A stretch of 64,000 nt of DNA. Origin: Chromatiaceae bacterium. Lineage in GTDB: Bacteria; Pseudomonadota; Gammaproteobacteria; Chromatiales; Chromatiaceae. This document shows, piece after piece, positions 45,190 through 52,966 of the stretch. The notes under the pieces were generated by a model, which worked only from the letters and a program-made list of their open reading frames with translations, did no database searches and was not told where the DNA came from. A program made the translations under genes and the position numbers. Numbering within the stretch: the stretch's first letter is position 1; each line of letters begins with the position of its first letter. The stretch is taken from positions 434,001-498,000 of the forward strand of contig JADKCI010000002.1 in assembly GCA_016714645.1 (NCBI GenBank), written 5' to 3'.

Positions 45190-47385
45190 TTAGCGATCCA
45201 GGTTCATTACTTTGTTCCAGGCGGTGATAAAGTCTGTAACGAACTTCTCCTTGGCGTCATCACAGGCATAGACCTCGGCAATTGCACGGAGCTCGGAGTT
45301 CGAACCAAATACGAGATCAACCCGAGTGCCCGTCCATTTGACCTGGCCCGAGGCGCGATCCCGTCCCTCGAAGACGCCCTCGGTGGCCGAGGGTCGCCAC
45401 TCGGTCGCCATGTCCAGCAGATTGACGAAGAAATCGTTCGTCAGGGTTCCCGGCTTGCTGGTCAGGATGCCTTCCCGAGCGCCGCCAAAGTTGGTGTCCA
45501 AGGCCCGCATGCCGCCGACCAATACCGTCATTTCCGGGGCGGTCAGGATCATCAGTTGGGCGCGGTCCAGCAACATCTCCTCGGCGGGCGTTTTCAGGCC
45601 GGCACGCTGGTAATTTCGGAAGCCGTCCGCCAGTGGCTCCAGGACGGCGAAGGATGCCGCATCGGTCTGCGCGGGCGATGCGTCCGTTCGCCCGGGGGTG
45701 AAGGGCACCCTGACCTCATGGCCAACCTTCCTGGCGGCCTCTTCGACCGCCGCGCCGCCCGCCAGCACGATGAGATCCGCCAGCGAAATCCGCTGGTTGC
45801 CAGATTGGGCAGCGTTGAACGCCTGCTGGATGGCCTCGAGTTTCCCCAATACCTTGGCCAGTTCCGCTGGCTGGTTGACCTCCCAGTCCTTCTGCGGCGC
45901 CAGGCGGAGGCGCGCCCCGTTCGCGCCGCCGCGCTTGTCCGAGCCGCGGAAGGTCGAGGCCGACGCCCAGGCCGTGGTCACGAGTTGGGGGATGGACAGG
46001 CCCGAGGCGAGGATCTGGGCCTTCAGGGACGCCAGGTCCTGCTCACCGACCAATTCATGGTCCACCGCCGGCACCGGATCCTGCCAGATCAATTCCTCGG
46101 CCGGTACCTCGGGCCCCAGGTAGCGGGCGCGCGGGCCCATGTCGCGGTGGGTCAACTTGAACCAGGCCCGGGCGAAGGCGTCGGCGAAGGCTTCCGGGTC
46201 CTGGTGGAAGCGGCGCGAGATCGGCTCGTAGATGGGGTCGAGGCGCAGCGACAGGTCCGCCGTGGTCATCATCGGCCGATGCTTCTTCGAGGGGTCGTGG
46301 GCGTCGGGGATCATGTGCTCTTCCTTGACGTCCTTCGCCTGCCATTGCCAGGCGCCGGCGGGGCTCTTCACCAGTTCCCACTCGTAGCCGAAGAGCATGT
46401 CGAAGTAGCCCATGTCCCAGGTGGTGGGGTGCGGCTTCCAGGCCCCTTCGATGCCGCTGGTCGTGGTGCAGACACCCATGCCAGACCCGAACCTGTTTCT
46501 CCAGCCCAGGCCCATCGCTTCAAGGGGTGCCGCCTCCGGAGCCGGACCGACCAATGACGGATCACCCGCGCCATGGGCCTTGCCAAAGGTGTGGCCGCCG
46601 GCCACCAGGGCGACGGTTTCCTCGTCGTTCATCGCCATCCGGGCGAAGGTCTCTCGCACGTCGCGACCAGAACCTAGCGGGTCAGGGTTGCCATCCGGGC
46701 CTTCCGGATTGACGTAGATCAGACCCATCTGTACGGCCCCCAGGGGGTTTTCCAGCTCCCGGTCGCCGGAGTAACGGCTGTTGGGCTTGTCGCTGGTGGC
46801 CAGCCACTCGGCCTCGGCACCCCAGTAGATTTCGTCCTCCGGCTCCCAGATGTCCTCGCGCCCACCGCCAAAGCCAAAGGTCTTGAAGCCCATGGATTCC
46901 AGCGCGCAGTTGCCGGCCAGAATCATGAGGTCCGCCCAGGAGATCCTGTTGCCATATTTCTGCTTGATGGGCCAGAGGAGCCGGCGCGCCTTGTCCAGGT
47001 TGCCGTTATCGGGCCAGCTGTTGATGGGTGCGAAGCGCTGGTTGCCGTGGCCGGCGCCGCCGCGCCCGTCGGAGATGCGGTAAGTGCCCGCGCTATGCCA
47101 GGCCATGCGGATGAACAAGCCACCGTAATGGCCCCAGTCGGCGGGCCACCAATCCTTGGAATCCGTCATCAGGGCGTAGAGGTCTTGTTTCAGCGCGGCA
47201 AGGTCGAGCTTCTTGAATTCCTCGGCATAGTTGAACTGCCCGCCCAGGGGGTTGGACTTGGCGGAGTGTTGATGCAGGATCTTGAGGTTGAGTTTGTTGG
47301 GCCACCAGTCCTGATTGGACTGAGCACTAACTCTGGTGCGGGCGCCGGTTATTCCAGCAAATGGGCATTTGGCTTCGGTGGACAT
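45190..47385 (-). CDS. katG: Catalase-peroxidase
   Basis: The 731-residue protein is a full-length KatG with both domains. The active N-terminal domain has R93, W96 and H97 on the distal side (RMAWHSAGTYR), the YVNPEG tyrosine that joins the Met-Tyr-Trp adduct, and GGHTFGKAHGAG with the proximal histidine. The C-terminal domain is the usual inactive duplicate. It destroys hydrogen peroxide by catalatic and peroxidatic routes in the cytoplasm. A TGAGGAGATAACC ribosome site precedes the ATG. It is divergent from a fur-type gene, so control by that regulator is possible but no operator was identified. Confidence 0.97.
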   Translation of the reverse strand: MSTEAKCPFAGITGARTRVSAQSNQDWWPNKLNLKILHQHSAKSNPLGGQFNYAEEFKKLDLAALKQDLYALMTDSKDWWPADWGHYGGLFIRMAWHSAGTYRISDGRGGAGHGNQRFAPINSWPDNGNLDKARRLLWPIKQKYGNRISWADLMILAGNCALESMGFKTFGFGGGREDIWEPEDEIYWGAEAEWLATSDKPNSRYSGDRELENPLGAVQMGLIYVNPEGPDGNPDPLGSGRDVRETFARMAMNDEETVALVAGGHTFGKAHGAGDPSLVGPAPEAAPLEAMGLGWRNRFGSGMGVCTTTSGIEGAWKPHPTTWDMGYFDMLFGYEWELVKSPAGAWQWQAKDVKEEHMIPDAHDPSKKHRPMMTTADLSLRLDPIYEPISRRFHQDPEAFADAFARAWFKLTHRDMGPRARYLGPEVPAEELIWQDPVPAVDHELVGEQDLASLKAQILASGLSIPQLVTTAWASASTFRGSDKRGGANGARLRLAPQKDWEVNQPAELAKVLGKLEAIQQAFNAAQSGNQRISLADLIVLAGGAAVEEAARKVGHEVRVPFTPGRTDASPAQTDAASFAVLEPLADGFRNYQRAGLKTPAEEMLLDRAQLMILTAPEMTVLVGGMRALDTNFGGAREGILTSKPGTLTNDFFVNLLDMATEWRPSATEGVFEGRDRASGQVKWTGTRVDLVFGSNSELRAIAEVYACDDAKEKFVTDFITAWNKVMNLDR

Positions 47386-47811
47386 GGTTATCTCCTCAGG
47401 ATGATAGCGTTACCGTGCGGCTAGGAGGTCATACCTCTCCGTCTATCGGTCTGGTTATTTGACAAACTTTGTTCATGCGGGTTCTCCAGGGTGAGGGCAT
47501 GGAGGGGCTCGCCGGCACCCGCCAGTGGGGAGCGGAGAGGCATTTTCCGTCGCCAGCGAATTACGACGATGGGATTATTGGATCAGAGGCCGAGAAACAT
47601 CGCCAATCGTTAAAACCGAGAATAGCCATCGGGCCAGACGATAAACGAGCCCTGATACCCGGTGCGCGGCTTGCTTCTCCAGTAAGTAAATGAGAAGCTT
47701 TCTCGACTAGCGTTTAGGGTGCTGGCGGTCACCGGTGCAAGGCGCCAAACCACGGGGTCCCTGGAGACGCGGGGCGGGAATCCGCCCATCGCCACGCAAG
47801 GGGGGAAGGTC
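47386..47811. promoter_or_regulatory. Divergent intergenic region between katG and the fur-type gene
   Basis: About 425 bp with no supported gene. It must contain the promoters for both directions; TTGACAAACTTTG at 47457-47470 is a possible -35 region, but I could not pick a matching -10 or a Fur box with confidence. Confidence 0.45.
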
Positions 47812-48240
47812 TTGGACGAACGTCAGATTAAGCAGGCGGGGCTGAAAGTCACCCTGCCGCGCATGAAGATTCTGGAAATCCTGGAGACCAGCGGCGAGGG
47901 CCAGGGCCCGCGCCACCTGCGGGCCGAGGATGTGTACCGCATCCTGCTGGCCCGGGGCGAGGTGGTCGGCCTGGCCACGGTTTATCGCGTCCTCACCCAG
48001 TTCGAGGCCGCGGGCCTGGTCTCCCGTCACAACTTCGAGGGTGGTCAGGCCTTCTTCGAACTCGAGCGCGGCGCCCATCACGATCACCTGGTATGCATCA
48101 AGTGCGGTCAGGTGGTGGAGTTCCTGGACGAGGCCATCGAGGAGCGCCAGCGAGCCATCGCGGCGGATCATGGATTCACTCTGGAGGACCACACCCTGAA
48201 CATCCTTGGCTTTTGCCCCAACTGTCAGGCGGGGCACTGA
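47812..48240 (+). CDS. fur: Fur-family transcriptional regulator
   Basis: The protein is 142 residues if started at the TTG at 47812, which follows AAGGGGGGAAG and gives MDERQIKQAGLKVTLPRMKI, the normal Fur N-terminus. A longer in-frame ATG start at 47719 would add 31 unrelated residues. The winged helix (RAEDVYRILLARGEVVGLAT, VYRVLTQFEAAGLV) and the metal sites (HHDHLVCIKCG; FCPNC) are intact. It would repress iron-uptake genes when Fe2+ is plentiful, or act as a peroxide/zinc variant; the sequence alone does not separate these. It lies 61 bp before the FeoB-like gene, consistent with iron. Confidence 0.9.
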   Translation: MDERQIKQAGLKVTLPRMKILEILETSGEGQGPRHLRAEDVYRILLARGEVVGLATVYRVLTQFEAAGLVSRHNFEGGQAFFELERGAHHDHLVCIKCGQVVEFLDEAIEERQRAIAADHGFTLEDHTLNILGFCPNCQAGH

Positions 48241-48301
48241 AGACCTTCATGAACGGCAGCTTGCCGCCCCACAACCCATCTCCACCGCCCAGGGTCAGCC
48301 C

Positions 48302-50359
48302 ATGAGCCTGTCTGTCCCGGCCTTCCCCCTCCACGGACCCACCCTGCGTGGCTCCCGCCGCCCCCGCGTGGCGATTGTCGGCCGGAACGGCAGCGGGAAG
48401 CACAGCATCTTCCACGCCGCCGCCAGCACCCGAACCCGTCACGAGCGCCTGGCCGGCATCGGTCCCGCCTATGAGGAATGCCTGGTCGAGGTGGGCGTCG
48501 ATCAGATCTCCCTGGTCGCCTTGCCCGCCATCGAGGGCTTTCATGCCCCGGACGAGGACGAGCGGGTGACGCTGAAGTATCTCCTGTGGGGCGACCGCTG
48601 GCCGGCCATCGCCCAACACGAGGACCATCTGCCGGCGACGGTCTTTGCCGCGCCCGATGTGCTCTTGATGGTGATGGACGCCACGGCCCTGGAGCGGGAT
48701 CTGGAGCTCGCGCTGGAACTGATGCCCTTAGGCCGGCCGATGGTCTTTGCGCTCAACCGCATGGACGAGGCGCGCGCCAGGCGCCGCTTCATCAACGTTC
48801 GCTCCCTGGCGGCCAAACTGGGCGGCCCCGTGGTGCCGACCGTGGCACACATGGGCATCGGCCTGGCCGAACTCTTTACCACCCTGACCCGGGTCGCACG
48901 GGAGACCCGCAAGGCCCCGCCGGTCCTCTGGGCTCATCCACCCAGTCCGCACATCGTCGCTCAATGGGGAGCGGTTGCCGGGATCGCCCGCGAGCCGGAG
49001 GTGGCGGCGGCCTTCGCCGTGCCGGAGGCCTTGTTAACGCTGCAACTGGTGGAAAACGAGGATTACTTTGCCCAGGAGTTGCAGGCCCATTTCCCCGACG
49101 CCTATTCCCGGTTGCTCGCCGCCCGCGCCCAGGCCGACGCGGCCTTGCCCCGCCCCCTGGCGGAAGAGATCCACGCCGACCGGCATCACCGGGCCGCCGT
49201 CCTCTTCGAGGCGGTGACCCGCCCCGGTCAGGAAGACGAAACCCCCGCCTGGCAACGCTGGGCGGACGACCTCTTCCTGCACCCCCAATGGGGCTTTGTT
49301 GGCACCCTGGTGATCTTTGCGATGGTGCTGTTTTTTGTGTTCGAGGTGAGCGCCTTTCTCGACGGGCTCACGGTCGCGCGCCTCATCGCCTGGGCTGAGC
49401 CCTGGCAACCCACCAATCTTTTGGGGGTCCTGGCGCGGGCCGTGCTGGATGGCGTCATCGGCCTGGCGGGCATCGTCATCCCCTATATGATCCCGCTGGT
49501 GATGCTGCTGGTGGTGCTGGAGGAGTCCGGCATCATGCACCGCGTCGCCTTTGTCGTCGATCGGGGCTTCCATCAACTGGGGCTGCATGGCGGCGTCGCC
49601 CTGCCGTTTTTGATGGGGCTGGGCTGCAATGTCCCGGCCCTGGCCGCCACCGCCGCCGTCACCCGGGGCCGCGACCGCACCGTGGCCTCGCTGCTGATCA
49701 CCTTTCTGCCCTGTTCGGCGCGGTCCGCCATCCTGCTGGCGGTGGGCGGCAAGTATCTGGGTGGCTTCGGGGTGTTCGCCCTCTTCATGCTCATCCCCGT
49801 CGTCGTCAGCCTGGTGGGCAAGCTGCTTCAGCGCCGCTATCCCGAGACCACGCCGGGCATCATCCAGGAGATCCCCGCCTACGCCCTGCCGACCCCGCGC
49901 CAGGTGGTGGCCAGTACCTGGGATCGCAGCCGCGATATCGTCACCATCGTCCTGCCGCTGCTGGTGGCGGGCAGCGTGGTGCTGGCGCTGCTGGACCGCT
50001 ATGGCGCCGATGCCTGGATCAACCTGACGCTGACGCCCATCACGAGCTGGTGGCTGGGTCTGCCCGTGGCGTTGGGGGTGCCGATCCTCTTTGGCGTCCT
50101 GCGCAAGGAGCTGTCCCTGTTGATGGTGTTTCAGGCCCTCGGCACCCAGGAACTGTCGAGCGTGCTCGACACCACCCAGATCGTCACCTTCCTGGTCTTC
50201 CTGACCTTCTACGTGCCCTGCGTGTCCACCTTCGCCATGATGTTGAAGCTCCTGGGCCCGCGGGACGCCTACTACTCCGTCGCCCTCTCCATCGGGGTGG
50301 CCCTGGTGGTGGCAGTGGCGGTGCGCTGGCCGCTGGAGCTGGTGGGGTGGCTGGTCTAG
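48302..50359 (+). CDS. FeoB-like iron transporter with altered G domain
   Basis: The product is 685 residues from the ATG at 48302. The C-terminal membrane part is clearly FeoB, with GLGCNVPALAATAAVTRGRD, TFLPCSARSAIL and about nine hydrophobic segments, so it should carry Fe2+ inward. The N-terminal G domain is unusual. The P-loop reads G27-R-N-G-S-G-K33-H34-S instead of GxxxxGK(S/T), and the switch region lacks the DLPG motif (ALPAIEG). The ALNRMDEA (NxxD) motif that selects guanine is kept. The protein may bind nucleotide weakly or work differently from classic FeoB. FeoA is absent. It is convergent with the frd remnant. Confidence 0.82.
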   Translation: MSLSVPAFPLHGPTLRGSRRPRVAIVGRNGSGKHSIFHAAASTRTRHERLAGIGPAYEECLVEVGVDQISLVALPAIEGFHAPDEDERVTLKYLLWGDRWPAIAQHEDHLPATVFAAPDVLLMVMDATALERDLELALELMPLGRPMVFALNRMDEARARRRFINVRSLAAKLGGPVVPTVAHMGIGLAELFTTLTRVARETRKAPPVLWAHPPSPHIVAQWGAVAGIAREPEVAAAFAVPEALLTLQLVENEDYFAQELQAHFPDAYSRLLAARAQADAALPRPLAEEIHADRHHRAAVLFEAVTRPGQEDETPAWQRWADDLFLHPQWGFVGTLVIFAMVLFFVFEVSAFLDGLTVARLIAWAEPWQPTNLLGVLARAVLDGVIGLAGIVIPYMIPLVMLLVVLEESGIMHRVAFVVDRGFHQLGLHGGVALPFLMGLGCNVPALAATAAVTRGRDRTVASLLITFLPCSARSAILLAVGGKYLGGFGVFALFMLIPVVVSLVGKLLQRRYPETTPGIIQEIPAYALPTPRQVVASTWDRSRDIVTIVLPLLVAGSVVLALLDRYGADAWINLTLTPITSWWLGLPVALGVPILFGVLRKELSLLMVFQALGTQELSSVLDTTQIVTFLVFLTFYVPCVSTFAMMLKLLGPRDAYYSVALSIGVALVVAVAVRWPLELVGWLV

Positions 50360-51017
50360 CTAATCCAGGCAGATCGGCTGGCCGCGCAGGCCCTGGCGCA
50401 CCATGGCGCGGCGCAGAGGCGATCTGGGTCTGGAGGGACAGGCCCTTGGGGCAGACGTCGTGGCAGCCGAGCAGACTCATGCAGCCGAAGACTCCCTGAT
50501 CGTCACCAATGACTCCGTAGTAATCCGCTTCCTCCCGCCGATCCCGGGGGTCCAGGCGGAAGCGGGCGATCTTATTGAGCCCGGCGGCGCCGACGAAATC
50601 CTGGCGCATCTGCGCCGTGCCGCAGGCGGCGATACAGCAGCCACACTCGATATAGCAATCCAGTTCGTAGATCCGTTCCGCCAGTTCGGGCTCCATGGGG
50701 TCATCGATGGCATCCAGGTCCGGTTCGCCCTGGAGGGGGATCTAAGTCTCCAGCCGCTCGCTCAGGGCGCGCATCCACTTACCCGTAGGGGGCACTGGCG
50801 ACGAGGGCGGCGGCCTCCGGGGCCACGATAGCGCTCGGGCAGCAGAGGGTGGAACGGCATGAGCTGATCCTGCAGGGCTGTCGCCTCTCCGGGCGCGGCG
50901 CTGGCCCGCAGGGCATCGACCTCGGCCTGGCGCTTGGCCGTGTCCGGGTGTTTCCGGACCCTTGCGGAACAGGCCCACCTGATCCGTCAGGATCCGCCCC
51001 ATGGCTCCGCCCAGGTC
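50360..51017 (-). pseudogene. Decayed fumarate reductase/succinate dehydrogenase genes (frdA end and frdB)
   Basis: Minus-strand fragments rebuild the end of a FrdA/SdhA flavoprotein (GGAMGRILTDQVGLFRKG, at about 51011-50958) and most of the second half of a FrdB iron-sulfur subunit. The FrdB pieces are TGKWMRALSERLET, then a stop (TAG where the family has Trp), then MEPELAERIYELD, IECGCCIAACGTAQMRQDFV, GLNKIARFRLDPRD and GCMSLLGCHDVCPKGLSLQT, ending at the TAG at 50362-50360. A two-base loss before the end shifts the frame. The FrdB N-terminal half is missing. With a stop, frameshifts and a deletion the operon is dead. Confidence 0.8.
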
Positions 51018-51123
51018 GGGGGGTGGCGTTTGCCCGCGTGGGGGGCGGGATCCATGAGGGGCGTTCCCCCGCCACGCGGGCTGAGACCTGGAGGTGTCGG
51101 GGAATCGAGGCCGGGGATGCGGG

Positions 51124-51567
51124 CTATTCGATCCAATCAATCAGGTGGTGGACCAGGGGCCCGGCCTCGGCCGCGGGGATGACCCGACCGGCGACGCACT
51201 GGCCCGCGCGGCTTACGGAGGTGGGGTCGCCGCTGAGGAGGGGGTGCCATCGGGGCAGGGAGCGGCCCTCGCGTAGGCGGCGATAGGCGCAGGTGGTGGG
51301 GAGCCAGTGGGGGTCGGCGACGGTGGCCGGCGTGAGTTCGATACAATCATGCACCAGGCGGGAACGATGCGGATAGTCGCCGCAAGCCCCGGTGGCGGGG
51401 TCGAGCAGCTTGCAGGCAACGTTGGTGTAGAAGATGCGCCCGGTCTCCTCTTCCTCCAGTTTCTCCAGGCAACACTTACCACAGCGGTCGCAGAGGGCCT
51501 CCCACTGGTCGCTGGTCATGGCGTCCAGGGGGGTGATTTCCCAGAAGGGGCCTTGAGGGTTGCTCAC
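51124..51567 (-). CDS. ycgN: YcgN-family cysteine-cluster protein
   Basis: The protein is 147 residues from the GTG at 51567 (VSNPQGPFWEITPLDAM); TTG at 51600 is an alternative. It follows YcgN/UPF0260 along its length: EALCDRCGKCCLEKLEEEET, FYTNVACKLLD, DCIELTPATV, WLPTTCAYRRLREGRSLPRW and HPLL. The cysteines (CDRCGKCC) probably bind zinc or a cluster. The cellular function of the family is not firmly established. It stands alone next to the frd remnant. Confidence 0.9.
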   Translation of the reverse strand: MSNPQGPFWEITPLDAMTSDQWEALCDRCGKCCLEKLEEEETGRIFYTNVACKLLDPATGACGDYPHRSRLVHDCIELTPATVADPHWLPTTCAYRRLREGRSLPRWHPLLSGDPTSVSRAGQCVAGRVIPAAEAGPLVHHLIDWIE

Positions 51568-52135
51568 GATGGGGCAAAGGGTTCCGCGTGTGGGTGGCAA
51601 GGAGACGCATTGTACTCAATTTTCGCATCTCTAGCGGTCGGCCAGAAATTCGGCCCTGGCGCAAGCTTGTATATCGAGCACACATATTATCTAGCGCGCA
51701 ATCGCGCCGCCCAAGGGGAGCGCAATGCCCGGCGCCGGTCTGCTCCCTATCGTTCCCCGTCGGCTCGCGCTGTGTCCTTGCGGCGAGCCTTCCTGCGGTG
51801 TTATCGTCCCCCCACTTCAGATACCGGGCGGTTGGGTTTCCTATAATTCTTCGATCGGGAGTATGAGCTCGATCGGCGATTGAGGTGGTACGCGAACTGC
51901 CAACGGCTACCGGAGGGCTCTTGCCCGTCTCGTTAAAATCGCGTCCCGCACCTGAAGAAACCACTCCAAGACCGAAAAGCAGTCCGGCCTCTAGGGACCA
52001 GAACCCTGCATCACGGCCCGACAGGGGGTATTTTCCCCCCTTGTCCAGGCCATAGCGTGAGTAGACACTACAGGTTGTTGAACGGGGCTGGATTTCCTTT
52101 TCTTCTTGCTTGGCCTCGGTCCGAATTCCGGGCCA
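51568..52135. other. Gene-free stretch before the response regulator
   Basis: About 570 bp with no supported gene, RNA or repeat. It should hold the promoter of the regulator gene at 52136. I could not identify a specific site. Confidence 0.4.
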
Positions 52136-52783
52136 ATGGCCGAGGGTGATCGCTACTTGAGCATCAAGGTTATTCTCGCCGACGACCATGCGGTTTTCCG
52201 CCAAGGGCTAGCGCTGCTGGTCCAAGCGGCGGACGATATTGAACTCCTCGCCCAGGCTACCAATGGCACCGAGGCCTGGACGCTCATCAAGTCGCTTCGG
52301 CCCGATGTCGCCATCCTCGACGTCAGCATGCCGGAAGCCACTGGCATCGAGGTTGTCCGTAGGGTCGAGGCTGAGGGTCTCGACACCCGGGTGGTGCTGC
52401 TCACCATGTATGACGATCCCGCGGCTGCCCTCTCGGCACAGGAGGCGGGTGCCGCGGCGTATGTCCTTAAGGATAATTCCTTCGAGGAGTTGGCGATGGC
52501 CGTCCAGACCGTCGCAGCGGGTGGCACCTTCATCTCCTCTTCGATCCGCAGCAAGCTCCGCGAGCTCCAACGCAGCGGATGCACAACGGTCGCCCTATCA
52601 CCGCGGGAGCGCGAGGTCATCCGGCTAATCGCGCTTGGCAACAGCAGCAAAGAGATCGGACGGATCATGGCCATCAGTCCCAGGACCGTGGATACATACC
52701 GTAACCGGTTTATGGATAAGCTTGGGCTACATACCCTGGCCGAGGTGGTGCGGTATGCGGTTCGGGCGGGGATGGTCACTTAG
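52136..52783 (+). CDS. NarL/LuxR-family response regulator
   Basis: The 215-residue protein has a receiver domain with the acidic pair in ILADDHAV, phospho-acceptor D62 in LDVSMPEATG, and K near YVLKDNS. A LuxR-type helix-turn-helix follows (LSPREREVIRLIALGNSSKE, then ISPRTVDTYRNRFMDKLGLH). The start could be the ATG at 52136 or the TTG at 52157 (LSIKVILADDH), which has the better ribosome site (GAGGGTGA). Its likely partner is the hybrid kinase just downstream on the opposite strand, or the GAF kinase at 56.2 kb. Confidence 0.9.
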   Translation: MAEGDRYLSIKVILADDHAVFRQGLALLVQAADDIELLAQATNGTEAWTLIKSLRPDVAILDVSMPEATGIEVVRRVEAEGLDTRVVLLTMYDDPAAALSAQEAGAAAYVLKDNSFEELAMAVQTVAAGGTFISSSIRSKLRELQRSGCTTVALSPREREVIRLIALGNSSKEIGRIMAISPRTVDTYRNRFMDKLGLHTLAEVVRYAVRAGMVT

Positions 52784-52966
52784 CGGCGTGCCCACCGCCA
52801 CGGACACACCGACTGCTTACCTCGCCCTGTAACAATCCGAAGAAGCGGCACAGGGGGTATGGAGAGCGTACCCCTGCCTTCAATCATGCATGCGCCGACC
52901 GAGCTCGTTCGTGCGTGGGCACCTGTTCAGGCGTTAGCGAGGCCAGAGCCTGCTCTCCTACAACCC

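Noticed and set aside
47469..47693. Small frame (74 codons) in the katG-fur intergenic region
   Set aside because: No ribosome site, no recognisable composition or motif, and it lies where both promoters must be.
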